Assembly: GCA_051294375.1 (NCBI GenBank)
Contig: CM119265.1
Span: 11,099,818 to 11,163,817 of the forward strand
Reading direction: 5' to 3'
Length of the DNA stretch: 64,000 nt
Origin: Paraspadella gotoi
Lineage: Eukaryota; Chaetognatha
Shown: positions 1-12,100 of the stretch, in pieces
Layout of the letters: each line of letters opens with the position of its first letter
Position numbering within the stretch: position 1 is the first letter of the stretch
Translations under genes and position numbers: made by a program
The notes under the pieces: generated by a model
Databases searched by the model: none
Seen by the model: the letters and a program-made list of their open reading frames with translations, nothing else
Told to the model about the DNA's origin: nothing

Positions 1-203
1 GGTCCGCCTCGCCACGAAAAGCCCTTTTGTTCGCGCTAGTCGATAGATCGCGCGTTTATCAGAGTCAGAAAAACGAACAAAATAACATCGAAAAATGAAA
101 AAAAGAAAATCCAGAGGGAAGCCGTCACGTGACCGGCCCCGACCAATGGGAGCCCGGCATCCACCGAAGCCGGCTTCCTCCCTCATCCGGGTGACTGAGA
201 TCC

Positions 204-1150
204 TCAATTGTCCCTAGAAGGACCCGGAGGGGCGCCCCACGCGACGTCCCTGCAGTAGAAACGGAAGAAGGTCTGCGCTCCAGACCAATCTCCCGCGCGT
301 AAGATGACGCCGAGATCCACGCCGCGAGCGAAGGCTTCTGAAACCGCCATAGCGCGTGTCGACCGGGGGCGCAGAAACATCTGCCTCCAAAAAGAGCTCC
401 TTGAGAATGGAGGCGAAACGCTGCGTCGAGAGTTGACGAAAAGGCGGCGCGGGGGTGCAGAAAAGAAAATCGTGCGGCGGCGCCAATTCCGAACGAAGAG
501 AGAGCCAATTGCGCAGCGCCTGAACTGGGCACCGATCTGAGAGCGGCAACGAATCGAGCGGAACGCCGGACCATGTGTCCGACCCTGTCCGTCTTTGAGA
601 GCGTCGAAGGGACTAAACGGACATGATCCGCCGCTAAGGAGAGGTGGCCCGTATCGCAACGAAGAGAAACGATCTCTGAGGGACGGCGAGCCACGCTAAC
701 GCGATGAGGAAGAGTGAGCGTCGAAGAAGATCCTCGGCGCAATCGGAAGTGGCGCCGAATCGAGAACGCGTAAACCGAGGCCGCATTCCACGGAGGAAAG
801 ATTCGACGTGAGGGAGGCGTCTCTCGAAAACCCCTTGAGAAGACGCCGAACCAAAGGGTGCTCTCCAACCGGCGCTCCTTCCAGGGACGGGAGAGTCGCT
901 GAATGGCCGATCTGTGGAGGTTGATAGTGCTGTACGAGAGGCCCTTCTCGCACAAAAAACCGAGGTAGCGCAGGACGTCCTCTAGAGATGCTTGAGATCC
1001 TCGAACTTCTCTACCCTGAAGATAGTCGCAGAAGGAACTCCAGGCTCTGGCGTATCGATCTCTGGTAGAACCTCTCCAGCTGTCGACAATGACGGAGAAA
1101 GTGGAGTCGTCGATGTCGTCGAGGTTGTGGCACCGCCTAAAATCCTCCAG
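204..1150 (-). pseudogene. Degenerate tyrosine recombinase of a DIRS-like element
   Basis: The reading is split over three minus-strand frames, so at least two frameshifts are present. The N-terminal SAM-like part (about 860-1150) includes the segment GLSYSTINLHRSAIQRL, typical of DIRS/Ngaro-type recombinases. Next comes RRPSEIVSLR (near 670-690), which carries the first catalytic arginine. A frame change follows, then the C-terminal box ARGVDLGVILRAGDW and FFRFYC (about 250-340) with the likely nucleophile tyrosine. In the HxxR box the expected histidine reads as arginine (RSTRAMA). Such enzymes integrate circular cDNA of YR retrotransposons. The region is much richer in GC than its surroundings, and the element runs off the left edge. 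No reverse transcriptase is visible. A Crypton-type origin is possible. It is certainly inactive. Confidence 0.75.
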
Positions 1151-1339
1151 ACGACGAGCTTGAATCGATCCGCTTGAGGCGCGGTAGACCTGATCCGAGG
1201 TCGACGACGAGGTCCTTGGGCGCCGGAAGACGTCTCACGTCCAGGATCCGGAGCAGAAGGAGGCTCGGAAACCATTCTGAGCTGGCCAAAAAGGGGTGAT
1301 CAGGAGGAAGACGCCCTTCGCCTTCTCCAACTTGCAAAA

Positions 1340-1885
1340 AAAACATGTAAAAAAACATTTTAGAACTCAAATTGATAAATTTGGCATGGTTCATCGTTTT
1401 ACTTATTTGAAAAAAATTTTTGACCATTTTCTGCCCCAATGGGTGACCCCCAGGGGCCCATATCTCGGCTCAGGGGTCAAATATTGAAATTCGCCTAGAT
1501 AGTTCTAGTTGTATTCACATAGGGATCGTTCATTCCAAATTTCAAGAAATTTGGTCCAGTAGTTTTTTCGGAAAGTGTTTTGGTCACAAAAAAGGGGTAC
1601 TATGGCAACAGCCGGGTTGCCTGTGATGCCCATTGGGATGGGGCATCTCACTGTTGGCTTTGGGGGCTTCCGACCCTCAGTGACGCATCCAGTCACTGGC
1701 GCGGTTACCCTAGGACGGTCTCGCTTTGCCAACGCAGAGGGAAGTCGTTAGGACTGTGGATGGAACACAACGCCTGGGATGGTGTGTTCCCCCTCTGAGC
1801 TAATGGTATTGGCTGAACGATCGTGGATGTGAGGTGGTGTGAATATACCACCACAGTCCCTCATTTTATAATATGAAGCCTTCTG
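1340..1885. mobile_element. 5'-truncated TA-flanked inverted-repeat DNA element
   Basis: The right end (…GAAGCCTTCTG at 1875-1885, then TA) and the inner arm (GGTCACAAAAAAGGGGTAC near 1582-1600) match the right arms of the complete elements at 13289-17140 and 60312-61790. The left end is missing and the homology fades near 1340, beside the recombinase relic. The end lies 94 bp from the CCS exon. A TA target and long imperfect terminal repeats suggest a Tc1/mariner-type non-autonomous element; no transposase is seen. Confidence 0.65.
1600..1866. repeat. GC-rich ~265-bp unit nested in the TIR element
   Basis: This unit starts TATGGCAACAGCCGGGTTGC and recurs nearly identically at about 60345-60600 and 60832-61085. 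In the 60 kb copies it is bounded by TATGGC and GCCATA and flanked by GTAC on both sides, as if inserted into the GGGGTACC site of the host element. It carries no coding sequence that I can recognise. Confidence 0.6.
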
Positions 1886-1979
1886 TAAACGAATCGGTTT
1901 ATGACGCGCGACTTAATTTGCAGCGTCGGTTTTACCTTGGACGTTTCGATCGACGGGTCCGAAATACAAGTCGGGATAC

Positions 1980-2278
1980 ATCATGGCGACGGCAGCGCCG
2001 AGGTGACGCTTTGTCGTCGCCGCAATGTCCGGAGCGTCACCGGCGCCGGTCATCATCGATGCCGCCGAGCCGGCGCCTTTGAAAACTGCTTTGCGACCAG
2101 TCAACTCGACGAGCTCTTGGACTTTGAAAGACGGCAAAGTCGTCTGTACCACGAGTTTGTTTTCTTCGTGACTGAGGCGTTTAATGACCAAGTTGGGGTT
2201 TCCGTCGAGGGCGCCGCGGACGGCCTTCTCGCACGAACCACACGTCATCTCCACGTCGAATTCCAAAACCGTCGTCAT
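1980..2278 (-). CDS. CCS: Copper chaperone for superoxide dismutase, first exon only
   Basis: The exon encodes about 100 residues: a heavy-metal-associated domain with the copper-binding motif MTCGSC (Cys13, Cys16), then TGRKAVFKGAGS and the linker GAAVAM that opens the SOD-like domain II. CCS hands Cu(I) to Cu/Zn-SOD in the cytosol and mitochondrial intermembrane space. The ATG at 2278 fits the family's N-terminus. A donor (AT|GTATCC at 1979) ends the exon in phase 2. The SOD-like domain and C-terminal CxC domain are not found in the remaining 1.9 kb, which is occupied by transposon and recombinase relics. Later exons therefore lie beyond the left edge, or the gene is broken. ATOX1 is less likely because of the domain II linker. 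Confidence 0.85.
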
Positions 2279-2307
2279 GGTTATCAAGTTTTTTAAAATA
2301 TGGACCC

Positions 2308-2324
2308 CTGCAAAAAGAAATACA
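2308..2324 (-). promoter_or_regulatory. Splice-acceptor-like site in CCS 5' leader
   Basis: The minus strand reads TATTTCTTTTTGCAG ending at 2308, 29 nt upstream of the CCS ATG and 136 bp after the stop of the DNAJC4-like gene. There is little room for a promoter and a first exon, so a trans-splice (spliced-leader) acceptor is a reasonable reading. A 5'UTR intron starting within the upstream gene is the alternative. Confidence 0.5.
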
Positions 2325-2444
2325 AATCAGAGTGACATGCCAACAAAATTAAATAGACACTAAAATTTGCCCTTCAAGGGGTTCAAGTTTTTCTCCCCCC
2401 CCTTCCCCGCCGATTCGGAGATGGAGATTGCTCGCCAAACTCTT

Positions 2445-3086
2445 TCATTTTTCTCTTAACTCTCGCCTCCGCCTCGACAGCTCCATCGCGTTTTTTCTCT
2501 TTCGGGCGATCATCTCGAGGAAAGTCCTCTCCAGTGCTTTCATCGCTAGATACACCAACGCGGCGCCGGAGATGAGCCAAAACGCCCCTCGCGCCGCAAA
2601 GGCGGCGTTCGACTCTTTCTCCTCCGAGACGCCGCGTCCCGGCGTCACCCACGCCCACCCGCGCCGGTATTTCTCATCGTTCAACATGGCGTCGACTTCG
2701 GCCTCGGTGAGCGGAGGCTCGCTCCGCAGGCGCCGTAACTCGTTCTCTAGGTCAACGTCGTATTCGGCGCGTTTCCGGCGCGAGCTCAGTGTCCGGTAGG
2801 CCTCTTGCACGAGGAGGAATTTCAAATGGAGTCCCGGGTCGCCCGGGTCATTGTCCGGGTGGAGTAGCCGAGACTTAGCGATGTAGGCCGCCTTGATGTC
2901 TTTCAAAGACACGCCGCGCTCGAGGCCGAGGATCTTGTAGTGATCAGAGGAGGATGTGGACTCGGAGCGCCGAAAAAAAAAAAGCGGAGCCAATCTCGAC
3001 TGAATCGCCGACCTCGTGGGCGGCAAGAAAGACCTACGAACGAAATAGAATCGGCCTACAAACCCAAGGGCCGGACAAGAGATCAT
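2445..3086 (-). CDS. DNAJC4: DnaJ-domain membrane protein, DNAJC4-like
   Basis: A single-exon frame of 213 residues. The N-terminus is basic and hydrophobic (residues 1-45) and could be a mitochondrial or membrane-targeting signal. A J-domain follows (about 48-112) with the HPD motif at 76-78 in LLHPDNDPGDPGLHLKF, which stimulates Hsp70 ATPase. HPDxDPGxPxLH and EAYRTLSSRRKRAEYD match DNAJC4 better than other class C J-proteins. One transmembrane segment (GAFWLISGAALVYLAMKAL, about 168-186) precedes a basic tail, as in DNAJC4. The ATG at 3086 is the first in frame. It lies 210 bp after the AGGF1 stop and 166 bp before CCS, all on one strand. Confidence 0.8.
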   Translation of the reverse strand: MISCPALGFVGRFYFVRRSFLPPTRSAIQSRLAPLFFFRRSESTSSSDHYKILGLERGVSLKDIKAAYIAKSRLLHPDNDPGDPGLHLKFLLVQEAYRTLSSRRKRAEYDVDLENELRRLRSEPPLTEAEVDAMLNDEKYRRGWAWVTPGRGVSEEKESNAAFAARGAFWLISGAALVYLAMKALERTFLEMIARKRKNAMELSRRRRELREK

Positions 3087-3160
3087 CGCCGAGGAAAAAT
3101 CCTTCTGCGCATGACGAGACGAGACGAGACCGACGGACAGGTTGGTCTATCGAAGTTCGT

Positions 3161-3181
3161 CTATCGAAGAAAAAAGATAAG
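3161..3181 (-). promoter_or_regulatory. Splice-acceptor-like site in DNAJC4-like 5' leader
   Basis: The minus strand reads CTTATCTTTTTTCTTCGATAG ending at 3161, 74 nt upstream of the ATG and 135 bp after the AGGF1 stop. The spacing equals that seen before CCS and before the SYCP1-like gene. Confidence 0.45.
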
Positions 3182-3296
3182 TATGGCGGGTTTGATGGCA
3201 GGATCAATATGATCGTTTTAATAAGAAATCTTCGAACACCGAAAACGAGAAAAAAATAACAGAGCAATTTAAAAAAGAGAGAACATTTCGTGCGGG

Positions 3297-6266
3297 TCAA
3301 GAATTGTTTTCTTCCTCGGCGAGAATCTTAGCGAATCGTTCCTTCGTCTTCATCACCGATCTCTCCTTCGTCGTCACCTCGGGCGCGTCCATGTCCTTCG
3401 TGATGTTGAGGGCGGAGCCGAGGCCTGCGGCTGAGGACCGGACGCCCACCTGTTGAAGGGAAGGTGGGGAGGAGGATAGAGAAGGGGGAGGGAAAGTAAA
3501 AAAGCGGTTTTATAAGAAAAAAGAGGTCAGAAAAAACTACAAAACTCCACTTTACGATAAATAACAAATACCTGTATAGGTTCAACGATGCCCTGATCTT
3601 CCTTCCCAAGCCCCATGCCTTCCTTCCAACCCATTTTCGAGAGAAGTTGATGGCCTTTGTTGGTTGAGGCCAGAGCCTTTTTCACGCTGGTTCCCTTGGC
3701 CGTCGTTGTTTTATGACTCGAATGGTGACTCCCTTTGGTCTTTCGTCTGAAGAATTGACAATATAATAAAACGGGGACAATGGGGAAACCACCAAATGAC
3801 CTTTGTTCGGCTCTGTCCTCGTAGTTTTCTTCGCCTGGAATCTGCGGCGGACCCTCGAACTCGGCCTTTTCCAGGCCGAATTTCCGTTTGAGGTTCTTCA
3901 TTTCGCTCCGCATCCATTCCTGCTTCGACATGTTCGCCGGAATTGAAAATTCCTTATAGGGAGAAGAATGTAAATTGTGGTCAAAAACTATCGTCGCACA
4001 CGTAAAGAAATGAACTTTGAGCCCGGCCTCACCTCATTCTGGTCCTTTCCCGCGTTGAGTTTGGCCATGACCTGACCCGGTTCGCAATCGTCGCAGGTCT
4101 CCGTTCCCTCGTGAATGTGGCAGAGCAGCCGTGTGGCGCCGACGATCAACTCGTCGTCGTGGCGCAGCGTCCTCGCGTAACCGGCCAACGTCACCGACGT
4201 TGCGCCGGACGCTGTGGAGCTGATGGCGTCGTCGTTGACGAGAACATCGCGCGTGACGTCGCTTCGTTGAGTTATGAAGTATTGACGCTGATCCATGTCG
4301 TAGGATACGGTGGCTTGGAGAGGGGCGATGTCTGAAGAACGAAGATGATTGTAAAGTTAAATAAAGTAGCATGAACGATATCAGCCCAAGCAGCAGGCGG
4401 AAGCAGGAGCAGCAGGGAAGCTGCGAGGAAGAAACAAAAAACCGGACCATAAACCGTGCTCTCAAAAAGAAAAAACTCACCGTCCTCCTGGATTCTAATG
4501 GCGGAATCTGATGCGGAGCCGATAGCGGCTCCGTCCTTAGTGACGACGAACAAAGACCCCAAATCGAGAGAGGTCGACTCCACGACGATGACCCGAATGC
4601 AGGGCGGGAAATGGTCGCACTTGTCGTCGCCAGGGAAACGATCGCGTTTCCCAGGTCGACGGTTTCGACGTCTGTTGCGTCGTCGTCGACCCAGCGCGTC
4701 ATTCCTCCTATCGTCGTCATCATCGTCGTAAGAAGATTTTGATGAGGATCTTCGTCGTCGTCTTCGTCGCGGCGAATCGTCGTCATCGTCGCGGCGACGA
4801 CCCCTATCTCGCTTGATCTTTCGTTCAACCCATTCGTCTTCGTCGTCGTCACTCCGTCGTCGTCGGCTGCGCGATCGACGCCGTCTCTTCCTCCTCCTCT
4901 TCGAAGTCTCCGAGTCAGAAGACGAAGACGAAGAACGCGACGATCCGCTGATTTCTCCCTCTTCTACTTCTCCTCTGCCACCTCTTTCGTCGTCGCTCTC
5001 GCTGTCCCATTTGGATTTGGTCGCCCGCCTCTCTTCCTCGGTTATCTTTTTTCTCTTCTCTCTTTCCTTTTCCCTCTCTTTCCTTCGATCCCTCTCCTCC
5101 TCTCTTTCCTTCCTTCGCTCCGCCTCCCTATCTTTCTTATCTCTCTCCTCCTTCTCCCTCACCTCTCGGCAATTCTTCAGGCTGAAGATTCCCGCCAGTA
5201 GCTTTTCCTTCTCCCTCCTCAACGTCTCCTCGGCCTCGGGGTCCAAGGGCTCCCTCTCCTTCTTCCTCCTCTTTCCTCCGCTTCCCATGTCCTCTTCCTC
5301 GTCCTTCTCGACGGCGGCGTAAGCGGTGTAAGAGCCGGTCTCGCGATTGTAGGAGTAGTACGTCTTAGAGTTGCCGTCGTAATAGAGTTGCCGCTGGGCG
5401 TCGTAGTAGTAACCCGAGGAAGGGTCGTAGTAGAATCCGCTGGTAGCTTCATAGACGAACCCGCGCTGCTCCAGCTCTTCCATAAGGTGGGATTGCTGGG
5501 TGGGAAAGAGAAGGGATAGGTCAAATTGGAGTGATTTTCCCCCACCCATTCCCCATCTTCTTACTTGCACTTTTGACGCTGCGTCCCGGATACTGTCAGA
5601 TATAGAGACAGCCTCCTCGGTTTCCTGCATCCATCCGTGACCTTCGGGCACAACCACGTGGCACTGAATGGCTACGTCTATTTTCTCCCGAATTCCCCTG
5701 GCGGCGTGTTCGCGTACCACGGCGCGCAAGGACTCGATCTCGCCGTTCGCGTCGTCAAGGCGTCTTTGTAGTTCATCGGCGCGCCGTTTGAGGACGGAAA
5801 CTTGTTCGACGAGACGTTCCTTTGAGAGGTCTTCCGAGGTACGTTTGGAGCGATCCTTGGAGCGACGCTTAGATTTTTTCTTTGAGCCTTTCTTGGACGA
5901 GCTTCTTGGCGAATCTTTGGATCGCTCCGGGGAACGATCCGAGTCTGTGTCGTCATCATTCACGTCTTTGTCGACGCGCCGACGGGAATTCAGTGTGGTT
6001 TGTCGCGACGTAGAAAAGACGCGGGAAAGAGATCCGTTTTCTTTTGTTTGTCCGTCGACGGCGACTCCGACAGAGGGCGCGTCCATCGCTTCACCGTTGG
6101 CGAGAGCATCGTCGGGCGGTCGGAGAGGATGCGGTGATGCGTTACTGTTTAGAGGATGCGTGACACTCGACGATCCCCGCTCGTCGTCGTCGTCCTCATC
6201 GACGGATTCACGTGACTTTAATTCTCCGTTGCGAGGAGAACATATTTTTTGTTCGCACGACTCCAT
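3297..6266 (-). CDS. AGGF1: Angiogenic factor with G-patch and FHA domains 1
   Basis: Six exons give 831 residues: 6266-5565, 5495-4481, 4331-4033, 3952-3801, 3746-3572 and 3449-3297. All junctions are GT-AG and in phase. The order is an acidic and S/R/K-rich N-terminus with a short coiled coil (about 150-185), an OCRE domain of YYD repeats (about 235-293), a long RS/E-rich region, an FHA domain (about 540-672, spanning the exon 2/3 junction), and a G-patch in exons 5-6 (GWKEGMGLGK). AGGF1 is a nuclear RNA-binding factor in animals, known in vertebrates for angiogenesis; G-patch proteins assist DEAH helicases. Two introns (69 and 54 nt) are multiples of three without stops, so plain translation reads through them. 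It is longer than human AGGF1, mostly in the RS-rich part. Confidence 0.92.
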
Positions 6267-6719
6267 TCGTTGCGCCGCAATTGCGTCGATTCTAATTATC
6301 AGGGCTACAAATATAAAAATAGTAAATGTAGTAACATCAAAATATGTAAGGATTTGCTTTAGTTTTAATCTGATTTAAGACGGACTAGAAACACACGATT
6401 GCTTCCGTTTCACCATAAAAAAATACAATTCGACATAATCAAGAAGTAAACAAAAGTGAAAATGCTCGTACATAACGAACTCGGGGTGGTTCGGAAATGA
6501 AAGGCGGCTGGTTGTCTGGTTTAGTTCGTGTTCGTTGGCTAGGAAAAGAAAGAAAACTGAGTGTGCAGTTACCTTTGTTCACTGACTTAACTAATTTATT
6601 TTTACTACAGGTGGAATGCCGTGCTGTCTAAAAGTATGATTTATGAACTTCTTTCCAGGGTCGTCTTTTTTTTGTCTTCGTCTATAAAGTGAACGAGACG
6701 AGTCGAAGAATCCTGGACT
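6267..6719. other. RAB9-AGGF1 intergenic spacer
   Basis: AT-rich, with no coding sequence or repeat that I recognise. On the minus strand a possible acceptor, TTTATATTTGTAG, ends at 6305, 38 nt upstream of the AGGF1 ATG. Confidence 0.5.
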
Positions 6720-9051
6720 TCAGCAGCAGGAAGAGTTGGACGAGCGTTGCTTGAGTGAGACGGCGTTGGCATTAGCGATTCGACCGGCGAGGCTGTTGCC
6801 GGAGAACGCCTCGAGATCGACGAGCTTTTTGACCGCGGATTCGAAGGCGGTCGTTACGTTGAAGGCCGTCTTGGCGCTCGTTTCGAGAAAGGGGGCGTCA
6901 CCGTTGGCGTGGCACCATTGGGCCAGCTCTTCGGTGCTCACTGCGAGAAAAAGCAAAGACTTGGGCTTAATTGAGGTTCCGCTTACAAACGTCGCATTTA
7001 GCAAAAAAACAACTCTTTCCTATATTGTTCAGTCGTTACTTACAATATTAATTTAATTCATACCACAATTCAAATGGGGCCGAACTAGGGATTGGTTAAA
7101 ATCATCTCCATCTGTTTCTAATGATAAAAAAGTACATTTTTTGCAATATTTAAGAAAAAAAATCATGCCATTTTTGACAATTTTCACTTTCGTCTTCTGA
7201 TTTGAATGCCAAGGAAAGTTGAGAAAAAATTTTTACTATGGAAATCCGTTCTTCCTTATCTTATTCACTTCTGGGTAAATTTATTTCCTTAAATCATTTG
7301 TAGTTTGCCTATGAATTAATTTTAAAGTTGACAAGTCAAAAGTATCATTTTCAGTTTTTATCATAATTTGTTAAACAAAAATTGTTCAAATTGGTTTAAA
7401 TTAACAGAAAATATAGCCTATTGAATAAGCTTTTAATAGCTACAAAATTAACAAAAAAACCTATTTCGTTTTGCCACAAATAAAGACGGCAATTAATTTG
7501 TTACTTTTTGTGACTTGCATTTTTTTTTAATAAAGAGAATATTTTCAACTCATTTATTAGTTTTAAAAGATAATATATATACTGACGTTGATTAATAAAA
7601 AAAAAACCGCATCATTTTAGTCCAATGGAAAGCGTCAGGACTTCTTTTTTCTCAGAATCGACAGATTTTACTAAATCTGCTAGGCAACCAAACTTAGAAT
7701 AAATCTTGCGCTACCCAAAATTTTTTTTACTACGTTACATTTTAAACATTTTCATATATTTAACATAATGTAAACGCAGATATAATAAGTGAACGGGAGA
7801 AAAAGAGAAGAGGGAGAGACAATGTGTGTGAAAAAAAGAAGCTGATAGAGGGGGAAGCGGATTAGGAAGTAGAAAAAAATGAGTAAGAGGAGTTTGAGAA
7901 CAAGAGAAAGTGAGAAAAGAAGAGATAGTAGGAAAGGAGAGACAGAATCGGAAAAAGAAGAAGAAAAGCTGAGATAAAGAGAAAGAAAGAAATAGTAAAG
8001 GAAAAAAAACAAAAGAGAGGAAGAGAGAGGAAAGGGAAGAGAGCAGTATTAAAGGAAAGAAAGAGTGACAGAAAGGAAGGAAGAAAGAAGGAAAAAGAAA
8101 AAGAGAGTGCAAGAAAAAAAAAGATTATGTGTCATCTTTTTCCTGAAGAGTCCTGTGAACCTAAATTTTTTTCTTAAATTAAGCAGATAACTAGGCGAAA
8201 ATCTCGCTTAAAAAAAAATTCAACATTTTTCTAATAGAGATTTCCGTTCGAATCTGACTGCCCAACTTTACAAACGACATTGGGAGAAATTCCGGAAGAA
8301 AACAGTTGTAAAAACGCACGATTCCGATAGCGTTGCATCTCAAGAGCTCGACTTTTTGTTCTTGTAGCATTTGATAAAGAATTTACTATCAAACAAGTCA
8401 GGAGAAATGAACTTCTCATCTCTGGAGGATTTTCAAACCTCATTTTTACTATAGAAATGAACGGGAAATTTCACTTTTTTAAAATTACAAACGGGATTAC
8501 AGTATGTTAGTATTATAAATGGTACTTCAAATTATGAGATTCCAAAAGCCTCGTGTCCCTAGAGCTCGAACTTTTTTCCTTTTTAGTATTGACCATTTTT
8601 TTCATATTAAACCATCCTGGTAAAGTGACTTAGTCCAGTTTTCATCACAAAATTTTTATTTAAAAATCATTATATGATAATCCTTTCTTTTCGTTGTAAA
8701 TGATTTAGAGAAAAAACTAATAAAACTTTGTTTTTTCTCTATTTAAAAATCTTAAAAGCAATAGGGATCGAGCCAGCTTTCGATGGTAACCAAATATTGA
8801 TGCGATGGTAACCAAATATTGATGCGATGATAACCAAATATTGATGCGATGATAACCAATAATTGATGCGATGATAATAAAATAACTGATGTGATGATAA
8901 TCAAATGATTGATGCGATGATAGTCATTATTTGATGTGATGATAATCATTCATTGATATGATGATAATCATTCATTGATGCGATTGATAGTCATTCATTG
9001 ACGCGATGAATCATTCATCGTAAATAAAACAAACAAATGCGTGTATGAATG

Positions 9052-9093
<42 letters not shown>

Positions 9094-9095
9094 AA

Positions 9096-9139
<44 letters not shown>

Positions 9140-12100
9140 GCTGGTCAGTTTTCACTCTCGTTTATATAAAGAATAATCAGAATTTAAAAAAAAAAAATCC
9201 ACGAAAATCTCGGATGTAAATTGGAATTTTGTATTGAGAAAAAAGCGCGGAATAAATAGAAAGAAAAAAAAAGAGAGAGAGAGAGAGAGAGAAAGATAGA
9301 GAGAAGCTGGACCGCCCTGCAGAGCTGAACTCGTTTTTCGACGTATCTGAGTAGGGACGAACTCTTTTCCTTTCTAATATTTTTTTTACTTATCAAAAAA
9401 AATTTTATGTCCTCATCTTAAAAAAGTTTTAATCTTGAATGAATTTTAGATTGTTCTTTTTTTTTAAGAAGAAACCAGACCGAGGTCAAATTTCATATTT
9501 GCATATTTAACTAATTTATAAATATTTATCCCAACTCAAATAATTATTATTTTAAAAAAGGATAAAAATGATTAAATATATACACTAAAAAAAATTTACA
9601 AATTTAAAATTGTAAAAATTATTAGAATAACAAAAAAAGTAATGTTTAATTTGACTATATCTCTCTCTCAACTCCTATTTTAGATATAATTTGCCAATAG
9701 TGGGCCGACCGGTCCAAAGTTACAGTAATAAACAAAAACAAAATTTTTTTTTTTAGAAAATTATATATGCAATTAAATTAATCCGCGCAATTGCGGACAT
9801 ATAGCAGGTAGATGAACAGCAGCAAGCTGATGTACATGTGACATTGCCTGCGTTATAAGTTATTTTTCCTTTTTTCTAAAATGAATCCACGAAAAATCTC
9901 GATGTAAATTTGGGATTTTGTATAGAGAAAAAAAATAAATGGCGATAATAAAAGTTTTTAGAAAGGAAAAAAAATAATAAGAATTTTTCAAAAAACCAAC
10001 GATCGTACATAGAGAGAGAGACAGAGAGAGAGAAAGAAGCTGAACAGAGCCGGAACTCGTTTACTCGTCGCCTGGTGAAAAAAAAAGTGACTTAAAATTT
10101 TTTTTTTTGTAAACAAAAAAGAGAGAGAGAGAGAGAGAGAGCCGGAACTCGTTTAATCGTTTACTCATCGCGCAGTAACGGTGGTGAAAAAAAAAGTGAC
10201 TAAAAATTATTTTTGTACAAAAAAGAGAAGATAGAAGAGAGAAAGAAGAGAAAGAGAGAGAGAGACAGATAGATAGAGAGAAAGATAGAGAGAGAGAGAA
10301 AGTTTTCCAGCCAACGATACGCAATATTAGGTCACTCTTGTTTATATCGGCGTGATCTCGGTCAAGTTGATTTTTTTTTATACTCGTAACGTTTCCGTTG
10401 CCATCAAAACGCGTTATTAGGTCATGTTCCTCGACATAGTTTACTCGTTGCCCCGCAACGGCCACGAAATCCAGGTCAAGTAAGCTATTCTTCACATTTT
10501 CTCAAAAAAAATCCACGAAAATCTCAGATGTAAATTTGGGATTTGTATTGAGAAAGAAGCGCGGAATAAATGGCGATAATAAAAGTTTTTAGAAGAAAGA
10601 AATAATAAGAATTTTTCAAAAAAACGGTGGTAAAAAAAAGTGAATAATTTTTTTTTGTAAAAAAAAAAGAAAGAGAGAGAGAGAGGGAGGGAGACGGAGG
10701 GAGAGAGAGAGAGAGCCTGAACTCGTTTTTTTTTAACGATTCAGAAAAGGCAGCGCCTGATCAAATATATATGTTTTTTAGGAAGAAAAAAATAATCAGA
10801 ATTTTTCAAAAAACGAACGATCACGCAAGAGATCGTACAGAGAGAGACAGACGCACACAAAGAGAGACAGAGAGAGACTGAACTCGTTTTTAAACGATTC
10901 AGAAAAGGCAGCGCCTGAAAAAAAAATATATATAATTAAAAAATAAATAAAAGAAAGGCAAAAAATGTTACAATGGTTTACAATTGGAAATTTTTCCAAT
11001 TTTTTCCAATCGCAGCTTGTAAAAGATTTTATTTTTTATTTGTATTAAAATTAAGATATAGCTTCTCATTAAAAAAATCCTTTGAGTTCCCATTTTTATT
11101 AGAAATTTAAAAAATTTTTTTTGAATTTCATCTTCAATATTATATACTGCAATATGTAAATTAGATTAAAGCATTTCTATATACTAATTTGGATATTATA
11201 ATGAGTACTATAATCTCATTTGCATATTGCAGTAAATCATAATGAAGTGGAAATTCAAACAAAAAATACTTAAATCCAATGTAATAAGAAAATATCAAAG
11301 CTATTTCAAGATGAGAAGCCATATCTAAATTTTTAACTTACTATGATCGCACACTTTTGTAAAACTTTATCATAATTCATAATAATTTTTTATTTGAAAA
11401 AAACCGGTAAGTCACAGCCAAACCTATAAAAGCGTAGTAGTTTTTATACAAAAAAGCGTGATGGACGACGACGACGTCACAAAGAAGCAACCCTAAAACA
11501 TTATATAGCCTTACCCGGCTTCGCCGGTCAAGGCTCGATAAAAAGAAATTAAAAGGAAGGTTGAGAAAAAAAACTGATTTTTCCTAATATCTTTTGAAGG
11601 AACAAGATAAAGGGATGGCAATAGTACCAAAATGAAGCCATAATCATAGGGCACATACAAGATACAATTTTAGAATTATTTTTGCTGAAACCTCTTTAGA
11701 GGTGAGTGTCAAACTAAGTCAAAATTATAATTAATCTTAAAACTAATGACACCCATAAAATAAATAAAAATTAAATTCTTTTTTAATGATTCTGAAAGAA
11801 AAAAGGCTAAATTGTACTCTAGTAAAAGCTTTAAAGTTTTTTGGATTAAGAAAATATAATTTTTTTTCACTTAAATATTTGCTTGTCTGATTTTACAAGC
11901 ATGCTTACAATTATATCATATAATATAATTATTAAGGCGTAGTAAAATTTCTAAATTTAACTTTAATTAAAATTCTAAAAGTGAGGAACGAACAGCATTA
12001 TACTAATGAACATTTATATAATAAAAAAATTTCTAATAAATTTACAATTTACGCAGTAAGGCCATATTTATACTAGTACTAAACCAATAAATGTTAAAAT

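Noticed and set aside
4813-6378. Long Ser/Arg-rich plus-strand frames opposite AGGF1
   Set aside because: They mirror the RS/E-rich exons of AGGF1, which has OCRE, FHA and G-patch domains on the minus strand.
8770-9020. Regular repeats that resemble a CRISPR array
   Set aside because: Units are contiguous with no spacers, degrade gradually and lie in an animal intron.
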